Shown here one piece after another: positions 35,301 to 47,409 of a stretch of DNA of 64,000 nucleotides. A model generated the notes under the pieces. The model was not told the origin of the DNA, did not search any database, and worked only from the letters and a program-made list of their open reading frames with translations. The position numbers and the translations under genes are program-made. Position 1 is the stretch's first letter, and every line of letters begins with the position of its first letter. The stretch spans positions 2,356,001-2,420,000 of the forward strand of contig NC_088318.1 in the NCBI RefSeq assembly GCF_910592395.1, given 5' to 3'. Source of the stretch: Lineus longissimus (taxonomy: Eukaryota; Nemertea; Pilidiophora; Heteronemertea; Lineidae).

Positions 35301-38300
35301 TTGGAATCTCCTGTTGGTCGTGGAGCAATATTTTGATGCCTGCGCCCTCTATTGGCCCGCTCATGTACTCATATTGTTCTATATTTAGCCGCAGACGAAG
35401 ACCGCCATTCGAACCTGAAACGACGCACGCATTTTTTCTTGATCTCGGGAAGAGATTATAGCGTGCTATAATCACTAACGTATCATTCCACCCAGTTGCT
35501 TTAAAAAGGCCAGGAGTATTGGAAGTCAAAAGTCACTCATACCGTCCTTCCCTTCTTGGAAGGTGATAAAAAAGTGACAGGCATGCTCATACCAATCACA
35601 TAGCAATCATGTCCAATGTCATTGTAATGAAGGTTTTAAAAAAAGTTTTTATTGAGTAATCAGCCCGATCGAAACAACATTCGATTTCTATCCTTTCAGG
35701 CTTGGAGCCAAAGCAATGGCTTGTTTGAGAAGGCCGTATTCAGTGCCCAATGTTCTCTGCCTGTCCATACGAATTTCAGCTGCCTCTTATCTCGACAGTT
35801 ATGTTTTCTATGAGCGACAAATGAAAATCGAATGAGGATTTTCGAGTTAATTGCTCGGGATGCTCAATATCTGTATGGGAATGTTGTTTTGATTTTTGAT
35901 TGCATTCCCAATTATATCTCTGGAAATTACTATCCAGTCCATAGAGCCAGAATTTCTGTACATTTATAGATAGGAATGGACAATTTGAAGGTTCCATCAA
36001 GCAAAATTCGAATACATGTATTGTAATTTCGTCATGAGAGAACAATGCGAGAATATCTCAGTTTAGATCCCGTACCATTGCTGACTAAATGGACGAAGAT
36101 GTCATTATCCACTATCATACCATCATCTTAAAGTCTTGAGGTTAACATTAGTTTTTCAGGCTCTACTTTTTGCAAAAGGAGAATCGTGCAACAACATTGA
36201 TATGAAGAGTGACTGAGCCATTCATGAATTCCTTGCCCTTGTCAGATTGGAACAATGTATTTCCAGATCCAGTGTTGTGATTGCTAGCATTATTGCCTTA
36301 CTTAATGACAAGGAGGCATCCCAGTCTAATTTATCATTAGAACATTAGCAGACATCAATTATTGGCTATTACGTGATCAAGTTATCACATTCTGTATCTG
36401 TCGCAAGGAGAAGCTGAAAGCAAATTCTGAAAGTGTAGCGCAGTGAGATTTTCTGGTTACCTATTCTTGTGACTTTCTTGATGGGAGCCCTCGTCCCGCC
36501 ATTAAAGGTCATGCAAGCGCCATGGTCGGTGGATGTGCTCACGATGTCTTCGGTCAAACAGGGTCTGCCATCCCATTGGCAACTAGAAAAGGTGGAAATA
36601 GATCATAAAGAAATGCTTTGGAAGGAGCGGAGACAGACAGAGTGTCACAGTTTATATTATAACAACCCTCAGTTCATCGAGAGAGTTAGGGGTAATATTT
36701 GGGTGCTAAGTTGGATTTTGTCTGACCTGGTGTTAGGCAATACCAGGGAACACCGTGGCGGTAGATGGTTAGAAATACACCAAGTCAACAAACATCAGAC
36801 CTCTCTGTTCCTAACTCCAACATCGACTGGCACCATGGAATGGGACGACATCAGTATGACAGAAACCAAGTAGCAGCTTCAGGTTGGCGATCAAAATTTC
36901 ATGTAACTTTTAATTTGACCTCTCATGGGAATACTTCATCCTCACCTAAAAAACATCGATAGCCGGCGACATTTTCCAAATGTGTCTGACTGCAATAAAT
37001 TGGTTGTCGCAGTTGAAGTGGTTTATATTACGAGCGGAACAAAGGAAACATCAGAGGTAATACCATGACCGACTCGTTTATCAAATATTTGAAACGAGCA
37101 GCAGTGAACAACCACATTTAGCTTTTAGTATTGTTTACCAAGAATTGATTTATCTCCTGTACACCTATTTGGATATTGTTTGTTTATCAGTGTTTTTGAA
37201 ATTGTAGGTGCCACGATGTTAGTAAAACACAAAAGAGTGACAGCAGGTCGATTGGTTGGGAGAATGGGGCTGACGTATTAATCATAGTCAACATTATATT
37301 TCACAGACTAGGGCAAATTTTGTTTTCTTTAATATTTGTTTCATGTTTTCGCTCTTTATTATTTTTCTCCCTAAACCGATTGGGTCTGCCGATTTGGTGT
37401 ATTGATAAGGATGCAGTAATAGATATTTCAATTCACTGATTGCCTAATGAGTATTGGAAGCTGTCGTCAACAACAGTCAGACTCTATGGGAGATAACTGG
37501 TGTAATAGGTAGAGTTTCGAGCTCACAGTTGATTTACTGGCTATATTGCCATTTCATTGCGCTGATGTCAAAGTGGTGGGAAACTGGTCTGCTTCCAGAT
37601 GACATATCAAATGTCTCAGTTGCTTAGGTATTGAACATAACAGATATTTCGAAATCGGGATGGCAGTCAAGGGTAGGGGCACCCATGGCCTACTGCAGTC
37701 ATGTGCTAACCTTATACACTCTTAGAAATATGTTTTCTGAGTTTTTTAAAACTTTATTTTCTGTTTTTCGGCAGTCACAAATATGCACCCCTAGAAAGGC
37801 TTTCAGCGAAATGTAAATTAACTGTAGAGAAAGAACATTTAGCATGTAAGTGAGAAAAACACTTTTTGATATGAGTCGAAGATTATTGACGTAATTGGTA
37901 TTTCGACTTTTCAGGCCATTTCGAACTTTGACATAACCTTGTATATACAATGTACTGAACTACGCTATTACTTATCGCAATCATATCATTAGGTAAACTT
38001 AGACGAAAGCAATGCCATTACCTTATAATCATGTCTGCTATAGTGTGAGACGTCTTATTATAAACGTCTGCCATTGAAATCTCCTCAAACATTTTGTGCA
38101 GCTTGTCCTCCCGAGAAATTGCGCTACCGTCCGGCTCATGGTGTCCCTTCCCGCCATCGCCGTCCTCATGGTGGTGGCTGGCGAATGCCTTGGTTAGCAC
38201 GTCGTAGTAGCCATGCCGGACACTTTCGGTGATTCTGAAAACAGGATGTCATCGAATACAGGAGTTTATCATTAAGAAGAGGAGTCTATCCTTCTGCCAT

Positions 38301-41300
38301 CTACGGCCTTATGGGACTCCTCTGAATCTAAACAACTGATTTAGTTGCTGCGCATTCTCATCCAAACCCGATAGATAATCGTGGAGATTATAGGTCGATC
38401 ACATTTCTCGGCAGTCATAAGGGAATTGTCTTCAGATCAGCTTGTTTCCTCAGTGCTGTCGTTAGCGAGCGAAGACCATCATTCCACATGACTTGGGAAC
38501 CAAGACTCCATTGGTATCGTGCTTTAACCGTGGCTCATATGAAAAAGGACAACTTTATACCAGTTTTATATACAATACGAACTCGTGTAAAATCATTTCC
38601 TGGTTTATTCAAATCACCCAATATTTCTGGACGAACTAACCATACAAGTGTACAAAATAGTTAGCTTACAAACAAATAGCTCGAATATTTTTCACATCGA
38701 AGTGCAGTGCAAAAAAATTTCGATTTTTTTCTCCAGCCCAACCAATACATCCGCGCTGACTGCGTAGGAAAGTTATCTTGCGCATGGATGATAAAGATGT
38801 TAATGACAGTCTTGTATCAATATAACCTTACTTGCCCTAACAGTAGGATCTTCGTGCTGCTATTAATCAAGCTGATATCATGTAGCTAGTATCAACGGAT
38901 TACCCTCTCCGTCTCTTTCATTATCCGCAGCCTTAATAACATGATAAAATGAGGCTTATTGAGTTATTAATGACCCGATGTCATGTCAATTCGTTATATT
39001 GACATCTAACACGTGAAATTGACAATAAAGCAGGGGAATATAGACCTCAACTAAGACCTATAAAACTAGTCCGAAGAGTGGGATGTCTAAGTAAAAGAAT
39101 TACATGTATAAAGCGAATGGTGGGGTCATCTCTTAAGCAAAATCCTTGCTGCTTGGAGAGACAAGTCAACAGACGATCGTGGTTATGACGTCCTGGTTCT
39201 TTTCTTGCAAAGTGGCGCAGTGATTAGCGATTTGCATGCTTAATGAGTTTTACCATCACTTTGGCTAAACACGCGCGTCCCAGCTTCCGATGAAGATTAC
39301 ACCCTGATTGGTCATCAGGAAACTGAAGCCTTTTTGGCGACATCATGAGGACCCACTCATGATGTGCCCTTGCCCTTATGGAAGCTGACAGTTGGTAAAT
39401 CTCAGCAATCAATGGTCGGGGATAACAAAAAAGGGATCATAAGCCGCACGTACACCACCTGAAAATGGAACCACCAATCTTGGTTCGCGAACCAATGCCG
39501 CACCATCGAAAATCCACCAATCGCGTACACCAGCGCTGCAGCTAGTTATAAAATTCGGCAACAGATGGCGCGCAAACAATAAGCAGAAAGCGCCATTTCG
39601 AAAGCGCCGCCTGTCGCCGAACCATCTAACTAGCTAATTGCCGATCCATTAGCGTGTACACCACGACAAAGCCGAGCTTTTAACAAATTCGCCCGGCAAT
39701 TTGTACCGGTGTAATGTTTTTGAGTGTTTCTATGTTTGAGTGTTTCCCCTCATTGTTTGGGAACGCTAAAATATAGATTGACAAGTTTTTCTGTGTTTCC
39801 CCCTATTGAAAAGTCATGGTCTCTCTAGCTGCCTATTGTTTGGAAACACTGACACATGGGAAACAACCACAGATGTTACACCGGCAATGGATTGCCGAAC
39901 AAATTTGTCGCGGCAATGTGGTGGTGTGCGTGCAATTGGTCCACCAATATTTCGTGGTGTACGCGCAACTTAGTCTAGAGGCACCAATGTTATGTAATGA
40001 TTTATTCTGAAGCCAAGCCGAAACCAATACAGACGATTGTACCATCCTTTTTCTCTGCGTCAGCATTATTGTCGTTATGTTATGTTTTATACTGCCGACC
40101 TCACACCAAGACCCAATGTTGATCATGACAGTTCTTGTGCTTGTATTAGTAATCACCTCCAGGGGAATTGTTTTTTTCTTTACAAGACAACTTCGAGACT
40201 ACATCATATCTTTTGAAATCAGCTGACCTCAGCAGATTGTTTGACAGGCCACTTTACTCATCATGATACAATACGTACATGTATATCTCATCGGGCTTAA
40301 ATCTTAAAACTTTCATAATTCACAGCTTCCGACAATCCTGATGCATAGGAAGACTTTAATATGATATTAGGATGATTAATTGACTGCCTCAATAGTCTAT
40401 GTATCCTCCAAGTGCTGCACTAGTCCCGACAGGATGTTTTTCATGAAATAACGACATCGCCGTCTTTGTTTTCTAAGTTGCTATAGGGAAATATCTATCC
40501 CAGTTAAGATTATGAGATAGACGCACGCACGATCATGGAAGATATATATCTCAATCACATTTTTAATATTTTCAATTATCTCCAGGATTTCTCCAGAAGT
40601 TCTGCCGGAGACACAAAGGTTCGAAATGATCTGAATTACTTTCTAGACGAAGTTTGGTCCGCAGAAGTTTGATTTATGTCGGCCATTTTGCTGGCTAGAC
40701 GCTCTCATTCATATTTACCTTCGGAGGGCGCGAACATACGAAGGTCCAAATGCGAGCAACAATTTGATGAGCTGGCAGATTCTGAGCCTCTGAAGCCCAT
40801 GAAAAAAGATAATCATCACTTCTCTTTTCCCGTGTTAAAAGAAGCTTATCTCCCTGGTGATCATATCCGTGATATCATTTCATATCGGAATGAGCATTCA
40901 GGCTATTCAAATGAAGTTAAGCTTAAAATTTGTGGCATTCGCGAACAAATTAAAAAGGAGGGAGATATATGTGACGACTATTGGAATTCCCAATGGGCTT
41001 ATTCTGCGGAAAAACTACTCATTTATATGAGTATGTGTATATGTTAAGCTGTTCAGCCCGGAAGCATTTACCATAAAAAAATGATAGTTTTCAGCAATTA
41101 CAGAATAGGTAAAAAGGTTGCAGAAAATGAAATGGGTTGCTCGAAATTCGTGATATTACAAAACCATGGAAACTATAATTGAACCTGTTTAGCATGGTTA
41201 GTTCTTAGAAGTGGGAATCGTCAGAGTGTTATTTTGAGAGAAGGTACGAGACAATGTTTATTGTTGTTCCTTCTTACCAGAAGTAAATTTGGCTCTTTTT

Positions 41301-44300
41301 CAAATATTCCAAAATGGGGTTGTTCATTCATTTGATTGCCCCAGGTTCCGGTGAATATAGCCAAAAACAAAGTTTTGTTTTTTAAAAACATGTCGTCCCA
41401 TTTAAAACACTCTGTTTCTTACCTACACCCAACGTTGATGATCGGCATGCAGGCCATGGGTTGATTCCAGGTAACCCCGATTCATCAAAACTGACGTCAA
41501 TTGCGAATTGAGTTACTCGAGGCTCGAGCGAATGGTTAAGTCTTTGTCATAAGTCGCTTTACTGAGGATGTGACGGGCATAACAGCCACATGCTATAATG
41601 ACATGAGATTGCTACGGCCAAAAGAGAGTTCGGTTGTGCTATTAGGGCCATTTACGATATTGAACATTTGTCGCTATTTTTTAACAGATTTGTTCAAAGA
41701 GCGTGATTTTGTTTACATCCAACGACCATAACAACGAGAGTAGGAGTACTCTCTTAAATTGGAGGGTGATTTATTTTCCTTTGTTGATTTTGTCAAGCAA
41801 GTGAATTACGTTAATCCTAGCTCTGAGTGTCTCTGAGGATAGCAAAGACATGCCTTTCGCACAATGTATCTATAATCGATTGGGGCTGTCAGAGTGGTAA
41901 AACCAGTTGCCTCCGAACCGCAGCCGTTTTACCTACAGGAACATCTTTCTGAAACATCGGCGCTTGTCACATCAGAGGGCCAGGTTTGTTTCCCAGTGCA
42001 CTCTTGTCAAAGGGAGGGCGACTCTTTTCGACAACGTTGGTTTCCTCCGGGGTCTCCACTTTCCTCTTGATTGCATTACTATCGCGTAAGCTAATAATGT
42101 TCTAGTTGCATGAAGGTAAGCTCTCAACTCAATTTTTAACTCGATATATACAGGAAGGGCAAATTACAAAACACTGCTTTCAAAGCAGTCAGAGTTGTCA
42201 AATGATGGCCTTGGTTTGAAGACTCTGTTTGTGACATTTAAATGGTGTCAATCTTTTGTCCTTTGCATTACGGCGTTTCCTTGATTAAGTTATATTTCTA
42301 TATATCTAGGATTAAGTGCAAATTTAAAGCACTTTACCAGACGAGTTGATGAATTAATCAGCAATACATGAATGAATGCGAAAAACGGTTGATCATGCAA
42401 AAGATACCTTAAACCAGACATATATAAGCGAGCGCTCGCCATATAAATTTTTCCTTAAACGCATAAACATTCCTTTCGTACAGGGGATTCTAATTAACTC
42501 CAAAGAATATTTTTAGATGAATCATCCTCAGCAGTCCTTGATAACGTCATTTGTTTTACCAGCAGTGGATGACCAGTCATACACTACTGGTTTTAGCAGT
42601 AAATGGGCCCGAGGGAAAATTGCCGAAGGGTCGAGGGAGACATGTACACGATCCATCTTATTAACCGAAAGCTTTTAACAGTTCAAGTTCATGTTTGTCT
42701 ATCAGCGATCTCAATATGTGTGTGATGCCACATGAAAGTGGTTTTCGCGGAAATTCCCCTTAATGTGGTGAACATTTTTTGACACGAGGCAAAAAATATT
42801 TTTCGAACACCTGCCAAGCTCAAAACTTTTTTTCAACTAAACACTTTTCAGTCCTGCTGATATCTGAAGAGGAAACTTGCCCAATGCCGGTGAGGGAAAA
42901 AGTCTGCAGAATAAAGTGTCCTGGGATAAAGAGGGATCATGGACTGAATTATACCTTGGTCTGTCAAGGGTAGGACACCCTTTCTAGTGAAATATGAAAA
43001 ACTGCTACATTTCGAATATGCAATGTGGCTTTGGGAAATTCATGAATGAGTAATGGTATTGCCGATATAACTTTGGGTTGACCGATTATGGACTACTAAT
43101 AAAGTCAGGATGACCACAAAGATGCAGTCACTCATCATTATTGGGATCAGTTTCTTACCTGAACGAGTTTTGATTGCATATGGTGATGGCAGGGAATACT
43201 AGCGTGTCGTTGTAGTTGACCTTGACATTGACAGTTACTGGCCGTGAATAGTACATTATTACACTCTGCATGACTTGTAATACAAACAGGCAGGCACCGG
43301 CTATCACAAGGATAATCCAGATGATTCTGAAATATACGAAACAACAGCAACATTAAAGTCAAAGTAAAATTAATTTGACGCTGTTTGACCTTGACCTTGA
43401 CATTGAAATTGACCTTAACTGACAGGAATACTACTCGCTCTGTATGACTTTTAATACCGCCAGGCAGGTACCAGCTATAACCAGGAGTATATCCAAATAA
43501 TTTATGAATAATTTCGTAACACTGGCAGTGGATGTATACTAGTAGTATCAGATATATATGGTAGTATTGATAACCTGTATGATCGAACATTTTCAGCTGT
43601 TTTTTAATACCGGGGCCGGTATAGAGTCGGCCGGTTCTGTACCGCACAGTATTCTTCCACACATGTTTTACCATTTCAATAATTTACTATTACCTGGCTA
43701 GTACTCTTCGATATGTGTTTTTACCTTTTCGAATACAATTACTGAAGCGAGTACTCTTCCATGCGTGTTTTACCATTTCAGTAACAATTACTGTAACCTA
43801 GTACTATTCAACATGTGTTTTACTATTTCACTAAATACTAGTGTAACCTGGTACTCTTGTAACAGAGCTCCACTCTGTTATATAAAGTCTCATCTGATAT
43901 GAATCATTAATTGATATCGCTTATATGCCAATATATATTCTTATATCATCACGATAATTGTCCAGGTTACGTGTTCAAAGATATGTAACGATGTACGTCA
44001 TTAATTCCCTCCTGATTAACAACGGGCTACTCGTTATTTCTGATGACCACAGCAAAATAAGGAGTTACGGGAAAGTTAGGCTGAAAGGGTGGATGTCGTC
44101 CTGGGTGCCGACTAATGGTAACCAGGTTCGAGATCGACTGGACAATAAGCACCCTGGGTGCCATTACACTAGACAAACAGCACCCAGCTTCTTTTTGCCT
44201 GGCTTGCGGATCTTAGGGACGAGGACGTTTCTTGCAATTTCGTTTTATCTCGCGCCGTGGTACTTGCGGCATTAGCAGTACGCGAAATAAAAAGAACAGA

Positions 44301-47300
44301 TAAACAGAAAAAAACGCGTTTAGGCCTATAGGTCTTTGAAAGCACATTTCGGATGATTTATTCAGAAAAGGTATGTAGGAGGGATATATTCAGAGAATGA
44401 AAAATTGTGTGATGACAAAATGAATGGATTTGCTGCGTATTTTTATTTTTATTTTTATTTTGGTTATCGTGACACGTGACCTCCGTGAGCGTGGGGCCAA
44501 CCTCGGTTGTAGGTATAGAAAAAGTGTAGAAGAAGAAGCTGGGTGCTGTTTGTCTAGTGTAATGGCACCCAGGGTGCTTATTGTCCAGTCGATCTTGAAC
44601 CTGGGTACCATTTGTCGGCACCCAGGACGACATCCACCCTTTCAGCGAAAGTAAGCCTAGAGACAACACCTTCACGTTTGGAAACTCCGGCTGATGGTAC
44701 ACTTTTGCTTACTCCGTACTCAACTTCTTCAACTCTATCAAAGTGACTGATACGTATCTACGGTTGTATCATCTTATGTAATTATCAAATTAAAGGAACA
44801 CATCATTATTTAACTTTTAATTTTTAGGGTATATGTTTGTCAGTGCAGAAATCACACCAATAGTTTGCATACCAGAACCCAAAACGTCGCGGACACAACA
44901 TTTAGGAATGGCCGAGACTTTTGTTGTTAAAAAATTACTTACTGGTCTAACGCTAATTAAGTTTGTTTATGATTGATCTGTTGACAAAACTCAAAAAGAA
45001 TCTAGTAGATGTTTTTAATCTAAAATGTACGGCCTATAGGGGCAACGAAAATACAGGCAATCTGGGCAATTACATCCAATTTTCCTGGTAAATTATCTAT
45101 ATATCAAACCAATGCCACTTAAATGGTATTCAAACCAGAAATAAGGTAATGGTAGTTTATGGCTTTTAGAATTTATCAATCCCGAATTTATCACGCAATA
45201 TCTAAGACTCATCAAAACGCATGCCACGTGCTTTTTGCAAGGGTCAGGACAGTTATAAGGGTCACATATCCCTCATTCCAAAGCAGCCACCCGTTTCGTG
45301 TTCATACACTCCTAGCAATACATGTTTTTGTTATCACATTAATTTGCCCCTCACCTCGCAGTTCAGAGAATCCAGCCGAGACCAATATACGGTCTATTGT
45401 CTTCAAACAAAGCCCGGTCTCACCGAACCCTACATACCCTTTGTTCTACTGTCGCTGAAAGGGTGGATGTCGTCCTGGGTGCCGACAAATGGTACCCAGG
45501 TTCGAGATCGACTGGACAATAAGCACCCTGGGTGCCATTACACTAGACAAACAGCACCCAGCTTCTTTTTGCCTGGCTTACGGATCTTAGGGACGAGGAC
45601 GTTTCTTGCAATCTCGTTTTATCTCGCGCCGTGGTACTTGCGGCATTAGCAGTGCGCGAAATAAAAAGAACAGATAAACAGAAAAAAACGCGTTTAGGCC
45701 TATGGGTTCTTTATCTCTCTCCCCTTAGAGACGAATACCCTGTTTGAATAAGATGGAATTGATGAAAGAAAGGTTTTTAGAGCGCGGTTGGAAACAGGGA
45801 CGGTCGCCATCTTGCAAAATGATGGTTATCATGACACGTGACCTCCGTGAGCGTGGGGCCTACCTCGGTTGTAGGTATAGGAAAAGTGTAGAAGAAGAAG
45901 CTGTGTGCTGTTTGTCTAGTGTAATGGCACCCAGGGTGCTTATTGTCCTGTCGATCTCGAACCTGGGTACCATTTGTCGGCACCCAGGACGACATCCACC
46001 CTTTCAGCGCAAATAGATATTAGCCATGTATTGACAACCTTTTTCGGTTTTCGGTTTTTGAAACTCTTAGAGACTTTTAACGGAGCAGAAAGTTTTTTGG
46101 TGGAACACCGGTTTGTAGAATCTCTTCAAAGGTATTAAAAATCAGTGATTAGGCCCCCCCCCCCCTTAAGGGTTCAACTCCAAAAAGAGTTCAACGTACT
46201 CGGGTAAAACCCCTCGAAAACCTTCATTTCTAAGGATGTACGATATCACGTTTTTGTGCCATTACACATGTAATCAAGTACATGTGTGGACTAGTCTGTA
46301 TTTGATGTGATCACGGAAGTTGGTCAAACAACAAAATGAGGTCACGAGGTGAAATTAGTGTTGGTATCGGAATTATGTAGTCTGCAAAATGCCTGTCGCA
46401 AATTACATGTATATATCTAGAAAATAGTGCACTGGCATCGACAGTTGTAGTTTCTGGGATAAAGCAATTTCACAAATGGCTTCCACAACGGGAAAGGAAG
46501 AGGATATATAAGTACTTCAAATGTGTATACACTGTGCAATACATTTGCGACACTGGTGGGGGTCTTTTTATGTTCAGTAGGTTGAGTCGTATGGCGTATG
46601 ATCTAATTTGAGCGTCTGACTACACTCCGAGTACATAATTGCACAGTTTATGCCAATTTTGATTATTTATCCATAATAACAATCACAACGTGCGTTGTTG
46701 TCATTATTTACAAATGTACATGTATATATATCTTGAATTATGTGTGATTTTGAGCTGAGCGTCAACTGGGATATTATTAGCCCTAAAAACACTATTGGGC
46801 GACTATAAGCTAATAACAAGAAGAGTGTTACTATATGATATCAGATTGAATCCTGTACCAAAAACTATCTATGTTTACGGTGCCATGTTACACAAAAGAT
46901 TGGCCATCGTGAAATATAAAGTTCAAATTTTAATGCAAAGCTCTTTGCGAATGACCGCAATTTGACGAAATGAATGAAATGAACGGATCATCAATTCATG
47001 TTTTCCGCTGCTTTAATCTGCTGTAATCAGCACGTTTTGGTCATCTGTGCCAATGCACATTGACCCGTAATTGTGGCTGTCGGTTTGAGCGGTTACAGGC
47101 GGTCGACCGGATGTGACAGTGCTTGTGACACGCTCATACAGATATGCGCCAATACGGGCACAGTCAGGTGGAAAGAAGAGTTCAATAGCACCCCCCAACC
47201 CACCCCAACCCACCCCAACCCACCCCACTACACACCACCACTGACAACGCACGTAAAATACATTATTTTACGTGTGTTGTCAGTGGGTGGGTGTTTGTAA

Positions 47301-47375
47301 GTCGATGGGGGGTGGGGGGGGCTATTGAGCTCTTATTGGCTCACCGTAAGGGGAGTCTATACGATAGCGCTGTGT

Positions 47376-47409
<34 letters not shown>

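Noticed and set aside
40676-41047. 123-codon ORF starting at an ATG (MSAILLARRSHSYLPS...)
   Set aside because: Somewhat protein-like but single, unsupported and inside an intron; no family recognised. Transcript evidence would be needed to call it.
41884-42010. tRNA-like A/B boxes (GTCAGAGTGGTA, GGTTTGTTTCCC)
   Set aside because: Too degenerate and wrongly spaced for a tRNA; at most an old SINE remnant, not strong enough to annotate.
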